From assembly GCA_021186555.1 (NCBI GenBank), contig JAJKFL010000042.1:15538521-15602520 (forward strand): a DNA stretch of 64,000 nt, given 5' to 3'. Made by a program: the position numbers and the translations under genes. The notes beneath the pieces were generated by a model, which was given only the letters and a program-made list of their open reading frames with translations, searched no databases and was not told the DNA's origin. This stretch comes from Reticulitermes speratus. Its lineage: Eukaryota > Arthropoda > Insecta > Blattodea > Rhinotermitidae. Shown here in pieces: positions 12,636 through 25,120 of this stretch; position 1 is the first letter of the stretch; the number at the start of each line of letters is the position of its first letter.

Positions 12636-12995
12636 GAGTGGCGTGGTTAGGTTTTTTGGTGCCCAGGGCGAGTAACCACATTGGCCGCCCCCATGAAAAC
12701 GATAAACTTCAAAAGAAATTACAATTATCTATTGAAGTTTTTTTTTTTTTTTATTTTTTTTTCTTTTAAGTGTGACATACCCTTGTGATACAAATACATA
12801 AAGGTAAGGAGCGTACCGTCTGTCACAACAATCTTCGTGTATTAATTAAGCTGAAATTTATTATTTATTAAATTTCAATTTTTTGGCCCCAATTTTTCAT
12901 TTAAAATATTTATTTTGCCGACCATTTTCCCGCCCTTCAGACTCTGCCTAGGTGACCGCACCAATTCCCCCCCCCCCCCCCAGCTACACCCCGTG
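12636..12995. mobile_element. hAT-like MITE
   Basis: Relative of the element at 4288: the left end reads GAGTGGCGTGGTTAGG, the right end (reverse complement) CACGGGGTGTAGCTGG, with a long C-run just inside the right end. Flanks AATGAGTT and ATTGAATG match at five of eight. Confidence 0.5.
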
Positions 12996-13224
12996 ATTGA
13001 ATGCATGCGCCTCAAAAGAGTGCGGCCGGTCCTCATGAAGCATGTGGAAATGGAAATGAAGTTTGACAAGAGTGCAGACTGCAGTTTTTATAACATAGTT
13101 GACTGGAACTGCAGTTGGTCCTACAAAAATGCATAAAAACTCGTGTCGAAATCATCAAGAGTGAAACCACTTGGGAGATCGAAGCGCAAATGAGACAGTA
13201 ATAAAGAAAAAGAATATGAGGATA

Positions 13225-13330
13225 TTGGACTGGTTTTATCTGGCTCAGGATATGGTCCAGTGGTGGGCTTTTGTGAAAATGGCAACGAACGTTCGGGTTC
13301 AATGATATCGGTGCACGTGAAACTTTCTTC
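13225..13330 (+). mobile_element. RTE-type LINE 3' fragment
   Basis: GGACTGGTTTTATCTGGCTC and the following bases match the conserved C-terminal segment seen more clearly at 15060-15140. Confidence 0.4.
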
Positions 13331-13734
13331 CTGCAGCCATCTGGGAGCGACTGTCTACATGAGTGCAACCTTTTGTTATCTTCTAACAATTAAAAGAAAC
13401 TGCATCACTTACCGGATGGGGCACTATTTACGAAGTCTGGGCTCCCGAGGAGACACTTTTGAGACAAAAGGAATTGGTTGAAGAGTTTCGTCTGTGTAGA
13501 ATGTCCACGCAGCTTTCTGAGAGATGTTGACAGAGACGGAGGGGTGTTGAAAGAACAGGGATACAGACAGGGTATGTCTAGGGTCAGGTACGTGACAGCT
13601 GATGACACCTCCCCTCTGTCTATCGTTTGCCAGCTTTCATCTTTTTAAAAATAAAACATACACACCCAGAACCTCAAAACCAAAACACCGTCCCGCATCA
13701 CAGTTCCCATCTTCCCTTTAAACAACGGAGGAAG

Positions 13735-14010
13735 GTCAAGGTAAAGGTGTCCCTGTGTACGTCATAAAGGGATATTGGGGAATGGAGGTATAGTTCCACG
13801 CACTAGATGGAAGTGAGCGTCCTCTTCACGCTTCGGCCGGTTTACCCCCGGAGATAGAACCCCCACTACCCATTGAATAGGAGGCTGGATCGGTTCTAGA
13901 GGCGGTCTGGGGCATTTACATAGGAAAAAATCTCTTACCCCTGTCAAGAATCGAACCTATGTGACTGACAATAGTTCCTTCTGTCAAATCCAACTGAGAG
14001 GTCAACTGCC
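13735..14010 (-). mobile_element. SINE, family B
   Basis: The body GGTCAAGGTAAAGGTGTCCC through CCATTGAATAGGAGGCTGG is followed by a diverged head with GTCAAGAATCGAACCTATG (B box on minus). Confidence 0.65.
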
Positions 14011-14750
14011 CACCCACCGTTCCATAAGGACAAGAACGGATACTTCCCGAAACGTCCGTTTTAAAAAAATACGACATACAAAGCCCAGAAACAAGAGTAT
14101 CGTCATGTCAAGTGTAATGTACCATCGCCAGAATCCTTGACAATTTAACTGAATTGCAGCCAGTCCTCATTATGTGCCATTCTTTTATTGCACAGTAAAT
14201 TTGGTGTTTTGTGTTCATACTCGCAAATAGGGTGACATGTTACAGCAACCTGGGTTCTATATTGACACGTTCTACATTAGTGCTGTGCAACCCGCGGCCC
14301 GCCAGACGTATGCCTGCCACCCGCGAGAGCTTTCGAACACATTTAACTTACAGTAAGATCCCCCATCAGAATGGACAAGTTTCTTTTAGTAATTTGGTGA
14401 ACTCCCCACACCAAGTTACACGTGGTAAACAATATTTAAGTTGTAACGGGATTCGGGCGTATTTTCATTAGCAAACGTCTTATGTTGGATACTGTACAGT
14501 GGGAGGAGTGAGAAAAATACGAAGCAGCAAGCTCCACTGTCTTCCTTACTTCTTCATTTCTAAGTACATTCCAATAACAAGTAGTGCAAGTGTACTTCTG
14601 TCATAATTTTATGGAATGGCATTCTGTGTGTCTGTCAACAAATATCAGTCACAAAGAAGCAGGGCAACCTCCCCATCGATGTTCTTTCATTCCTAAAGTC
14701 CTAAACATTAAATTAAATTAACTGCCGTATCAGGCTTCCGCCGCGGTGAA

Positions 14751-14974
14751 AATGGGATCTGCGCTCTTTTGGGATTTGATGCAGCGTAGAATGGTAGTTT
14801 CCTACCGGCGTTTCGGGACAACCTATCTGTCCTACATCTTCAAGGGTCAAGCGGTCGGGTCAAGCATGACTGCTTGACCCTTGAAGATATAGGACCAATA
14901 GGTTGTCCCGAAACTCCGGTAAGAAACTACCATTCTACGCTGCGTAAAATCCCAAACGAGCGCAGATCTCAATT
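14751..14974. repeat. near-perfect palindrome with 110-bp arms (fold-back element)
   Basis: Arms 14751-14858 and 14863-14974 are reverse complements with few mismatches. The ends read GATCTGCGCTC and the centre GGGTCAAGC. Each arm contains CTTGAAGAT, a GGAC..GTCC hairpin and CGAAAC, a degenerate hammerhead-like order (14802-14844 minus, 14880-14922 plus). A second copy lies at 35066-35287. Confidence 0.85.
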
Positions 14975-14999
14975 GCTATATTAATTTCATTAATCCATT

Positions 15000-15190
15000 T
15001 GGAAGACCTAGCCGTAGATGGAAGGATAATATTAAAATGGATTTTAGAGAAGTGGGATGGGGGCATGTAGTTGATAGATCTGGCTCAGGATAGGGACAGG
15101 TGGCGAGCTGTTGTGAATGCGGTAATGAACTTTCGGGTTCCATAAAATGCGGAGAATTTATTGACTAGCTGAGGACCTGTTAGCTTGTCA
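15000..15190 (+). mobile_element. RTE-type LINE 3' fragment
   Basis: Plus-strand frames read [17 protein letters not shown] then a segment like the ORF2 end (dr-RWRALVNAVMN in the family), with stops: CTGGCTCAGGATAGGGACAG and TTTCGGGTTCCATAAAATGC. Confidence 0.6.
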
Positions 15191-16545
15191 TGATGGACTC
15201 TGTTCCATGGTGTTATTAATTTTACTAATAATTCCGTTATTAATAGCAATTTTACTCCCTTACTCGCCTAACAGAAAACAATTTCCCCTCAAAAAATAAG
15301 GCTTTTACTGTTAACAACTGGTTTGCGCCCCCCTCTCAGCGTTCCGAGATTTTCAAATGGCCATTGTGCAATGCAAGTTCTCTCTGAACACTGATCTACG
15401 TACGTCTGTAATAAGAAGACATGCTCAGAGGTGAGAAAGGCTCGCTAGTCACGTAGCCCGTCGTGGTGCATGCAGTTTCAGATTTATGCCCACCATCAGC
15501 TCAACTGTATCTGACCAATGTGGCGCTGTTTAAACAAACAACAACAAACCCCCAAAATGAAAGGGATCCTCTGTGTGAAGTTTCACTCTCAAGTGTGGTC
15601 ATTAAACAGTGGAAAGTCAAACACTGGTTGAAATGGGGAGGGGAACCGCTACGTTGATTTATTGCTGTCTGCCTCAATGCCGTAAGACTGAACGTTGAAC
15701 TAACAACTGAGACAGCAACATACAGTTTTTGATGTTTTCAAGTTGCCTGTTTAACGACCATTTCTGTGACCGACTTCACAAGCATATGGCTAACAGAACA
15801 CGAAGCAAGCAATTATCTTCTAAATCCAAACTTATGTTTGTTATTCTTCAGCGCATTTTAAATGTTTTAAAAACATACCTGCGCCCTTCTTTTCTAAGAA
15901 ATCCAATGAATTTTACCCCTAAGACTTTGTGGGAGTTCTCATCCTACCGCTACATCCAAAAAGTAATTTCTCTGCCTGTAATAACAAAATGACTGTCACA
16001 GAGCGGATGGATGAGACATGGGCAGGCAGATCCTAAACATATAAAGACTATCGTCATAAAAAGCTCTCCTCGCCTTGCTGACTTCACTAGTTCTGTGTTT
16101 GTATATTACACATGTGTGACTATATTCTTGCCGCCTACCTCTTTGCTAGCAGTCAAAGCTAACCGCTATGTGGATGTATAAAGTCATAAAAACCTCCTCC
16201 GTGTGGAAAATGACACAAACCGTAACTCTTGCTTCTTTTCGAGGACACGACAGCACCTAAGGCTTCAAAATACATGCAGTTCTGCTGTTGGTTTCCTTCG
16301 TAATGTGTTTTCATTCGACCATTTTAATGTTCCCACGAAAACCACAAGCAAGCACACTGTTTCCGGAATGTTCTCTTTTGTTTATTTACGTAAAAACCCA
16401 CAAGAGACCAGTGCCTACAAACCCACAAAGTTGAAACACAACAATACGGCGTCATTCTGTCCGTCCATGGACGCTGTGCGGGCACGTCGACTATAGAAGG
16501 GGTGCTTGGATGGGTGGGCGCAAAATATTCACCTGGTGGTGACAG
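15191..16545. other. no gene recognised
   Basis: Several unrelated frames of 60-97 codons without domains or splice support. Nothing else seen. Confidence 0.45.
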
Positions 16546-16735
16546 CAGCGCCAATGTCCTAGATTTGTAGTCACAAGGGTCCCGATTCAATCTTGCCCGG
16601 GACACTGGCTATCCTGAGGTGTTTGGTGCTCTTCCTCAGTCCCTCCAAATCAGTGCCAGGCTAATACCTCAACCAGGCCATGATCGCTTCCTTTCAAACG
16701 TTGTAGGATTCAACACTGATCAATCAACTGACGAT
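16546..16735 (+). mobile_element. SINE fragment, family D
   Basis: GCGCCAATGTCCTAGATTTG, a B-box-like CCGATTCAATCTTG, then GGCTATCCTGAGGTGTTTGG and CAGTCCCTCCAAATCAGTGC. Copies of the same tail are at 17872, 19705, 20320 and 38398. Confidence 0.5.
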
Positions 16736-16907
16736 CTGACGCCGTATAGCTAAACACACTCACAGCATCATAAAACAAACTACACCGTATTTCCACACTT
16801 CATACGAAGATAGTAACTTTCTTTGTCTTATGCTGAACTTTCTTGTTTGCGGTTTGGGCAAGCTTTCGTTTATTGCTAACTGATGGCTCTTCCATTTTAC
16901 GCTTATA

Positions 16908-17294
16908 CAGTAAATGCTGTCATATCCGGCAATGGATGATCCGGAAAGTTCTATTAACCGGAAATTGACAGAGACTTGTTACATTTCACTATTCCATCAA
17001 CCGGCAGCACCCGACACCAACTCCAAGTGTTCGACCATTAATTAATTATTGGTGTCTTGTTGGCTTTTGTAGATTATATATGTCCCACGTTCGGTAAGTA
17101 ATGATGAGAAGGGAACAGCGCGTGCAGCAGATACAAGAGGGCAGGATATCAAGTGACAAATCAAATGTTAGGTCTGTCCATTGGGTAGCTAGGTACAATG
17201 AGAAACGTATTAGGTATAACATACTGATAACCGGAAAACTACGATACCCGGCAACGTTTTGGTCCAGGGGTGCCGGATATCGCAGCTTTTACTG
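16908..17294. mobile_element. pogo/Tigger-like short DNA element
   Basis: Terminal inverted repeats CAGTAAATGCTGTCATATCC and (reverse complement of the right end) CAGTAAAAGCTGCGATATCC; TA precedes the left end. Subterminal CCGG repeats occur (CCGGCAATGG, CCGGAAAG, CCGGAAATT). The 387-bp interior has no transposase. Confidence 0.7.
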
Positions 17295-17871
17295 TGCATA
17301 CCAATGTTGTCTATTAAACTGCTTCTGTACACCTTTAATTACGTATTTCTGAATTCTTCAAGCCTTTCGTGATCTCATAAAATATGGGAAACCTCATTTC
17401 TCGAGTTGGCGTTGTTTCTTACCTCGTTTTTGCAGTTTTGATTTATTTTTATACTCTCGTATATGTGCTTATAATTTTACTCGTGTGCTTATTTTCTTAT
17501 TTCCAAAGCCTTGGCTATTGCACACAAACACACACCAGTGTTGTGCGATAAACTTCGCGGTACAGCTGTACGTGACCCCGTGCCTACAGAATGTTGAGGG
17601 TGTTGTGGGAGGCGGCGTAGCCGTAAAAAAACACACTCGCTCAGGGCCGGTGGCAGGGTAAAAATTCTCAGGAAGGCAAATTATCCAAATTTTGCATTTC
17701 GATTTTCGGACTATAAAACTGTTAGCCTGTTGTGAACACGGTAACGACCTCGTGAATACATAAAAAGGCAGGGAAGTTCTTCAGCGCCTGAGCTACTCTC
17801 AGCTTCTCAAGGACTCTGCTGCATAAGGCTTAAATAGCAACCACCAGTATCTTAAATTTAACTCACCGAGG

Positions 17872-18010
17872 AAGACGGCTCAAGCGGTAATATTTCTCAC
17901 TCGCATTCGACAGGTGCCAGGTTCGGATTTCGGACGGCATACCGACTCTCCTGACCAACTGTTCTTGTGGTTTTCCTCAGTCACTCATGGCGAATGCCTG
18001 AAAGAGAACA
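17872..18010 (+). mobile_element. SINE fragment, family D
   Basis: tRNA-like GACGGCTCAAGCGGTAATAT and AGGTTCGGATTTCG, then TTGTGGTTTTCCTCAGTCAC. Confidence 0.5.
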
Positions 18011-18147
18011 TGACTGCTTCCTTCCATATCATTTCCAACTTATCGTTGCTTAAACCTAATCATACTGCAATTCCCTATTATATAGCCATAGGCAACGTCG
18101 TTAAACAAGCAATACATATGATCAAATTTAATCCCATTCTTTTACAG

Positions 18148-18265
18148 CTTAGTCGGCATAGTGACTAGGCTACGGGCTGGACGGCCAAGGAATGGACGCT
18201 CGGTTCCCGGCAGAGGCAAAAGATTTATCTCTCCTTTAAAGCGCCCTCCCTCCTAGTCGACTGGT
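18148..18265 (+). mobile_element. SINE head fragment, family B
   Basis: CAGCTTAGTCGGCATAGTGA and GGCTACGGGCTGGACGGCC match the family B head. The body is truncated. Confidence 0.5.
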
Positions 18266-18442
18266 ACGCATTTCCTAGCACGTATATAATAAAACCATTA
18301 GTGACCACACTATCAGTACTCCTGGACCTACTTTCATACTCTCAGGTAAGACTTCAAGACGGCTCAGTTAATTTCAAGCTATTTCAGGGTTTAACGACTA
18401 AAGTCCTAAAATTAAGGAAGTTTTGTTAGTGAAACTGAATGT

Positions 18443-19290
18443 GTGAGGTGTGGCTATTAAATAACGAGACCGCGTGCGCAGCTCCTCACTTTGTTGATCA
18501 CCAAAGTAAATACATACCAGTTACAGCTAAATCTTCCCTGACTCGCGCGCAAAACCACGCTCAGTTACGTTTACATAGTGCGGAGTAATATTCTGATAAA
18601 GGGTTTTTTAACTTTCCGGGATCGTGCTTCATTAAAAATATTGTGCAACGAGTAACCATCAAAATTCTTTTCAAAATTAAGAAAACTGCCACCGAAACCT
18701 TCAGTTCGTTAGATGAGGCATATGGAGAACACGCTCGTGTTTTAATGGCACAAAAGGTTTTCAGAGGAAAGAGAGGATGTAGAAGACAACGACAATCTGG
18801 CCGTCCCATAACGACGCAAAATGATGACAATGTGGAAAGGGCGCTTGTGACAAATGATCGTTGTTTGGGTAACAGAATATGAAGTTCTAACAAAATAACA
18901 AGAAAACATTCCGGAAAAACCAGAGGGTTTGGAGTCGCGGGTGGATTCTGCACCAAGACAACACACCGGTGCAAAGAGTGATTTCAGTCCTCCACTTTTT
19001 ATTTGAAAAACTAATACCAAAGTTCTAACACGCTTCGTACTCACCAGACTGTGTGCCCCATGCGACTTTTCTTTTCCCAGCATCGAAAATTTCTCTCAAA
19101 AGAACCCTAGAAGGCTCCATGGGGCGGTGTGTAGCTTCCGGTGGAAGTTACTTTGAAGTGGGTAACATGTAGATACAATAATTTAATTTCGAAAATAACT
19201 TTTTTGACCCGCGTCGATGTGTACTCAGCACTTTTCGTTCTGCCGGTATCAAAACACAGCCTCCGTTGTATCCCTGTAGTCATAGCAGCC
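18443..19290 (+). mobile_element. mariner remnant, internally deleted
   Basis: The start GTGTGGCTATTAAATAACGA matches the ends of a mariner lineage. Plus-strand frames give KKTATETFSSLDEAYGEH, RQRQSGRPITTQNDDNVERA, then a jump to the C-terminal part (SYSPDCVPCDFSF, VCSFRWKLL) in other frames. The middle is missing and stops are frequent. This lineage differs from the element at 7498. Confidence 0.75.
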
Positions 19291-19704
19291 ATACATATTT
19301 CTAGATTTCTTGTAGAATTAATTTATCCCTACTCACTCTTAACCTAAAAAGTTGATAAAACACTACGTAAAAGTAAAAATTGTGCCTCCCAAAATTAGTG
19401 AAAATTTATGCTTCCAGTTCACTGCCAAGTCCCACACAATTTACACAGGAACGGGCACGAAATAACCTAATGTCTTATTTTTCTTCTACGGTAGCTGGGT
19501 CAGAAGCTCAAACCCATTTACTAACCACAGCAGTGGCAGTGTGTCAGCTGGTCTGGCCAAATGCACACCTCAGGGTGTTACGGATAGATTATGGACCAAC
19601 GACAAGGAAATACCAAACCGAAAACGGACAATCCTATATCCAGTACTTCTCTCTGGGTTTGAACCCTGACCTCCACCGTCAGAAGTTTGTGTCCCATAAC
19701 TGCT

Positions 19705-19880
19705 GTCGTCAAATGCGATCGTCAAGTGGGCAGCATTACTGCTTTATGTTCGGGAGGTCCTGAGTTCAAATCTTGGTCTACAGAACAGTACTCTGACTGA
19801 GGCACTTCACTGTATTCCTGAGTCCCACCAGACAAATGCCTCAAATTAGGCCAAACTCACTTACACAACCTTTCCTAGTA
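19705..19880 (+). mobile_element. SINE fragment, family D
   Basis: CGTCAAGTGGGCAGCATTAC, GGGAGGTCCTGAGTTCAAAT (B-box-like), then the family D tail. A similar head fragment lies at about 170-235. Confidence 0.45.
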
Positions 19881-20319
19881 ATTAACCACCTAGCATATGA
19901 CACTATAATCTGCACTACTAAAAGCAAAGAAAGATTGTTATTATAAACTGAAAAAGTCAAGAACAGAAAATAGTTGAAACTAGGAATCACTGTTCCTGTG
20001 GCTCTCTTGATGTCCATAAACACTTCTTCCTACCAGTCTGCTGAAGCCACTTACCTTGTGTACAGATGAAAGTGTTCACCCCCTCATAAAGCCGAATGAC
20101 TTATGAGTATCGCAGTCATTTCTCCCCGCTACCAGCAAATAGCAGACCTATCCTTAAGGTGGCACTCTCACGTTTATCATCGCATCGACTGCTCTCTTTT
20201 CACCCACAGTTTCACAATGCCTGGAGAATGGAAAATTACTTTGAACTGCAAATTTTCATCAATCAAACATGAAGACACAAACAAATGTAACTGAGTCTTG
20301 AATACCATTGATACTTCCT

Positions 20320-20445
20320 ACCTAGCCAGTTTCCCAAACTCACGCCAACATGATTACCAGGACAGTTCTTCACATAGACCACTATCCAGCCACCCCCTTA
20401 CCGTTCATAAGCATCTTACCATATTTCAGGCAATGGTTGAAACCA
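20320..20445 (+). repeat. SINE tail fragment, family D
   Basis: CACGCCAACATGATTACCAG, then GGACAGTTCTTCACATAGAC and a C-rich tail. Confidence 0.4.
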
Positions 20446-21119
20446 ATCATCATCATCACCACCACCACCATCTGTATGATAAAACATACCAGAAAGTGAT
20501 ATTTTTGTTCATAAATGACTTTGTAATTACCTCACACAATTTTTAGGAATAGCTGATACTATTATGAACTCAGATGTTAACTTTATATGATAAGAACTAC
20601 TCATTAAAGCAGACAAGTTATGGGTGCCAAAATCAGTGTATGTTTTAATTGTATTCAATGAGTGACAACTTGGGCTCTGGATTATATGGTGTGCAGCATA
20701 CATAATTTGGCTCTAGATCAGTTCCAGTGGCAGCCTTTGGCATCAGCACAGCCGCACCTTGTAGTCTATAATGCCTCGAGAGCTAGAAATATGTCACTGT
20801 CCTTTGTGAGGAAAGGCATCATCATGAGGAAAATATGAATCATGTGCTACACTTCAGCAAAAGTGCATTATTTAAATTTCACTCAAAAACCTACTGACAG
20901 CTACAGTCAAAGTCTCATCATTCCCAAGTCTAATCTGGGGATGTGATAAAAATTTCAGTTTCTAATGCCACACAACCACACATATATTGGGTGAATGTTT
21001 TCACCTGCAAGTGATACTGTCATAAAATTAGGTGTAACTGGCATGCTCCAGTCTGACAAAAAGTATTAAATAAACTAATTCTACAACTAATTCCTTACAT
21101 AGTAAAGAAATTACCCACA

Positions 21120-21600
21120 TTTTATGGAAACAGAAGTTTCATGACCCTGCTTGCAACAGCCCACCACTTGTCCCTGTCTTCAGCCAGATTAATCCAGTCT
21201 ATTTGTCCTCCCATCCAATTTCTTTCACGTCCTTTTCAATATTATCCTCCCACATATGCCTAGTCTTCCAGGTGGTCTCTTTCCTTCATGTTCTGCACCA
21301 AAAACCCTGTAAGCATGTCTCTTCTCCCACGCATATGCCCCATGCCCAGCCCATCTCATCTTCCTTGATTTGAGCAACCACTTGGTAAGGAGTAAAATCC
21401 ATGACACTCCACATTATGCAATTTTCTCCAGTCTCCTGTTACTTCCTCCATCAGATCCAAATACCTTCCACAGCACTCTATTCTCAAACACCGCCATCCT
21501 ATGTTCTTCCTTTAATGTGAGGCTCCAAGTTTCACACCCATACATAACAATGGGCAGTTTGTTTCTCTATATCTTAATCATTAAGTTTTTAGATAGCAAA
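21120..21600 (-). mobile_element. LINE ORF2 C-terminal fragment
   Basis: Minus-strand frames read VRTLEDEGTWKTRH-like sequence: MRWAGHGAYAWEKRHAYRVF, GRLGICGRIILKRT, then KDVKEIGWED. This is the familiar tail of RTE-type ORF2, with stops and shifts. Confidence 0.65.
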
Positions 21601-23039
21601 TGGGAAGGCAAAAGATTCTGGGCAGAAGGGTAGTAGGCATTCCCCAGATATAATCTGCTCTTAATTTCTCCATGGATGTAACTTGGACTTTAAATGGCAA
21701 TAAATAAATATAAAAACATTTATTTATATGTTTATTTCTTAACAACTATAACTCTTTGACTATAATTTAGTTTTTAAAATATTATACTGGCAAAAGCAAC
21801 AAGGAAAACAGTTTCAACATAACAAACAACTGATTTTAGCAAGAACAAAGACTGTGCTAAATTCTTGTAACATTATTGTTTTTGCAGGTATTCTGAACAC
21901 ATTTGGAAAACCTTTCTGACACCGTGCACACAAAGTGTTGGAAAAATGAACAAGACATTTCTTGTTCTTCTATGGTTCTGGTGGACACAGGGTGCACATC
22001 TTTCGCTGTCAGAGAGTACTTCCCTCTGCTTTATTTCTATCACGTATCTCACATCAAATCCCCCCATTCTCTAGGCACAAACGTAAATTACCTCCACATA
22101 TATCGACTTCTACAAATCAGAAGTACACACACACATATTATTTGGATCTTCAAAGTTGTCAGCATTAAGAGCAAAGTCTGTACCATGTCTGAGGGGTTAG
22201 TCACTGGCCTGGGTTCAATCCCAGTCCACCCCACATGGAAAAAAGCTGCACTGTAACAGGTTTTTCTGCAAGTACTTCTGTTTCTCCCTAGTCAGTGTGG
22301 GTCCACCAGTGCTCTATACTCAAATTTCATTCACCTACCAACACTATATGATCTTAGGATCATTACATAAATAAAAACACACCAAAAAAAATAACATAAG
22401 GTAGACCTGAATTTCTTCCCATTTCCAGTTCTGAACAAATTAAAAACTAAGTCTAAATACTGAATAATACTGCAAGAAAATAAAGTACAGCAGTCGAAAA
22501 ATTATTGGTCATCGCCATTCAAATTCTCTTAGTGCAACAAATAAATACAAACAAGAAAAATTCTTGTAGAGTGAGATGTGGGAAACTGCTTGTAAACCTT
22601 GAACTTCAACAGGGGTGGAGGAGGACAAATCTTGAGTTGTAACTTCAGATGGAGGCAGTTTCTTACACCTCACCAAACCAATCAAGTGCTAAAACAGACC
22701 CTTTCCCCTCACCTAGCGATCAGTCTTTTAAAAAGGCACTAAAAGTGGTTCATTTCACTGGGAAATCAATACCGTCAATCTACAAATCAACATGTGACAG
22801 ACTGTACATAACACAGCCCCAGATATATGTAAAAAATAATACTGCATTTGTGTGTGTGTTTAGAAATTCTAAATACAGTTGAGCATAGCATATGATTTGC
22901 TTGGAAGAGCAAACACACTGAACAAATACGGCTCCAATGAGTGCTGCTGTTCATAGCAGTCTTCTTGGAAAATGACGTTTTCTGTTCTTGGCTTTTTACT
23001 TTATGTTATGACGCTTTTTCAACTATGTAGGTTATAAAA
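21601..23039. other. AT-rich, CpG-poor stretch, no gene recognised
   Basis: A weak tRNA-like B box with GGTTCAATCCCAG at 22209-22221 may be an old SINE. Nothing else is clear. Confidence 0.45.
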
Positions 23040-23308
23040 GGTAAACTTCACCCTATACCCTGCCATGAAGGCACACAGTGGAAGTAAAGGTATAGATCTA
23101 CTCTTTCTTTAGCCTCAGCACTAGATGGGGGTGGGTAGTTCATGCCACACCCTGGCCACTTTACCCCCAGGAATGACCCAGTATAGGAGGCTGGGTGTGC
23201 TCCAGGGCCAGCCTGGACAGGTGTGAAAAATCTCACCCCCACCAGGATTCAATCTCTGGACCATCCAGCCCGTAGCAAATCACTATACCAACTACGCTAT
23301 CCTGGCCC
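23040..23308 (-). mobile_element. tRNA-derived SINE, family B, CpG-depleted
   Basis: Complete body and head (AGCATAGTTGGTATAGTGAT-like on minus). Compared with the copy at 11250, many CpGs have become TpG or CpA (CCAGCCTGGACAGGTGTG against CCGGTCTGGACGGATGCG). Confidence 0.8.
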
Positions 23309-23747
23309 ATACGACGTAGCTTATACAGTGTCAAAGTGGAGGACTATAAATTAAGTGGAAGGATGGGAAATGAAACAGTCATATTACACTATTTTCCTTG
23401 ACGGTTTGAAGAAAACCATAAAAAGATCAGTCCGCATAACTGGCATGTTGCCCAAGAATCAAACCTGGACACCTCAAAGTACAAAGCAGCAGTATTAATC
23501 ACTAAATCATAATCTTTGGTTACAAATAAATATACCACAAAGTTGTCTTTATGAGGTTAAATGTAACACCTTGTACTAGCCATTATGAAAAGTCTAACAT
23601 TATATCCAATCACTTCACTTGAATCATAAAACATCTGGGTCCAAACATCCAAAAAACATGCAATATAATTAAGCATGTGTTTTGAAAAATACATTCCAAC
23701 GCGCCTTCTACTTATTTTATTGTAGATACAATATTGATTTGTATCAC

Positions 23748-24488
23748 AGTGACAGATGCATCTGCACTGTCACTAGCTGCAAGGCCCAAGAGATGTGAAG
23801 AGTAAGTCATAGATTTGACAGAAATGATGTCAATGTCAACATCTTGGACAAGACCCAACCATGATCACAGTAATACAAATGGATCATAAAAGCGAAATCA
23901 GTATTATGAATTTATAACTACATTTTCATATTATCAGTTGATCTAAAATGCATAAAATTGGGAATGACTTCAATTCTTTCTGCAATAGATTTACATAACC
24001 TAGTTCAACACATTCATTTCTCGTTTTCACTTTCAGTGTTACACAACAAGTACAAATCTGTCATAAACAAATTACGAATAAATTTTGTCAGTCATGGACA
24101 TTATGTAATTTAGCATAGTGACAGATGCATCTTGCACCTGTCACTAGCTGCAAGGCCCAAGAGATGTGAAGAGTAAGTCATAGATTCGACAGAAATGATG
24201 TCAATGTCAACATCTTGGACAAGACCCAACCCATGATCACAGTAATACAAATGGATCATAAAAGCGAAAATCAGTATTATGAATTTATAACTACATTTTC
24301 ATATTATCAGTTGATCTAAAATGCATAAAATTGGGAATGACTTCAATTCTTTCTGCAATAGATTTACATAACCTAGTTCAACACATTATTTCTCGTTTTC
24401 ACTTTCAGTGTACACACAACAAGTACAAAATCTGTCATAAACAAATTACGAATAAATTTTGTCAGTCATGGACATTATGTAATTTAGC
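23748..24488. repeat. imperfect tandem duplication, about 370-bp unit
   Basis: Copy 1 (23748-24114) and copy 2 (24117-24488) are almost identical and head to tail. They differ by one substitution and about seven single-base insertions or deletions, several in short base runs. That error pattern is more like uncorrected long-read sequence than biological divergence. No gene inside. Confidence 0.9.
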
Positions 24489-24984
24489 TTTCAACATATC
24501 ACACAGACATCCAACTACTTGTATACATTCTAAGTAGATTAATGTCAATTAACTTCATAAATTTCTGTGCCTTGCAAGAATAATGTAGTAAAATATAATG
24601 TCCCACAGCTAAAAGGATTTACCTTTACAGACTGACACAATTAGGATACAGCCTACAGCACAGGTTAATCAATACCTTATTTACCCAAACACCGTGTTTC
24701 CTGCATAATAGTTTTCCAAGAGACCAGTGAAAAATAACTTCTTAAACGAGAAAATGTCTCATAACAGGAAACATAAAAATTAGGTTCAATCTTTGGGCCC
24801 ACTTTTGTGTCTCCATCCCAAGCAACTATTTCATAACATTTCAATTAAAAGGTCACAAATGTATATTATCAGAATAATTTGGATATACAGAGGCAACGCC
24901 AGTGCTCATTTCTACTTTAGTGCTAAAGAAAAATTTATTACACAAAAGTGAAAATAGACCACCCAAAAACACAGGCCCAGTCAT

Positions 24985-25120
24985 TCACTGTTGGCACAGT
25001 ACACTTTCTTCATGTACTTCACTTGTGTCTTCACTGCCATTAAGCCATAGCACATTACCATCTACTGCACCAGAATCTTCAAAACCACACCTGAAGTCAA
25101 AATCTTGCTGTAACATCTCC
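24985..25120 (-). CDS. candidate terminal coding exon, gene unknown
   Basis: On the minus strand, a run of 12 T plus GTGCTAACTGAAGTGTACAG forms a plausible acceptor. It is followed by an open, acidic frame reading EMLQQDFDFRCGFEDSGAVD then GNVLWLNGSEDTSEV and ending SVLCQQ with TGA. Codon use and composition look coding, and the opposite frame is an unstructured shadow. No further exon was found before Gmd, so the rest of the gene, if real, lies to the right beyond or around Gmd, or this is a pseudogene fragment. Confidence 0.35.
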
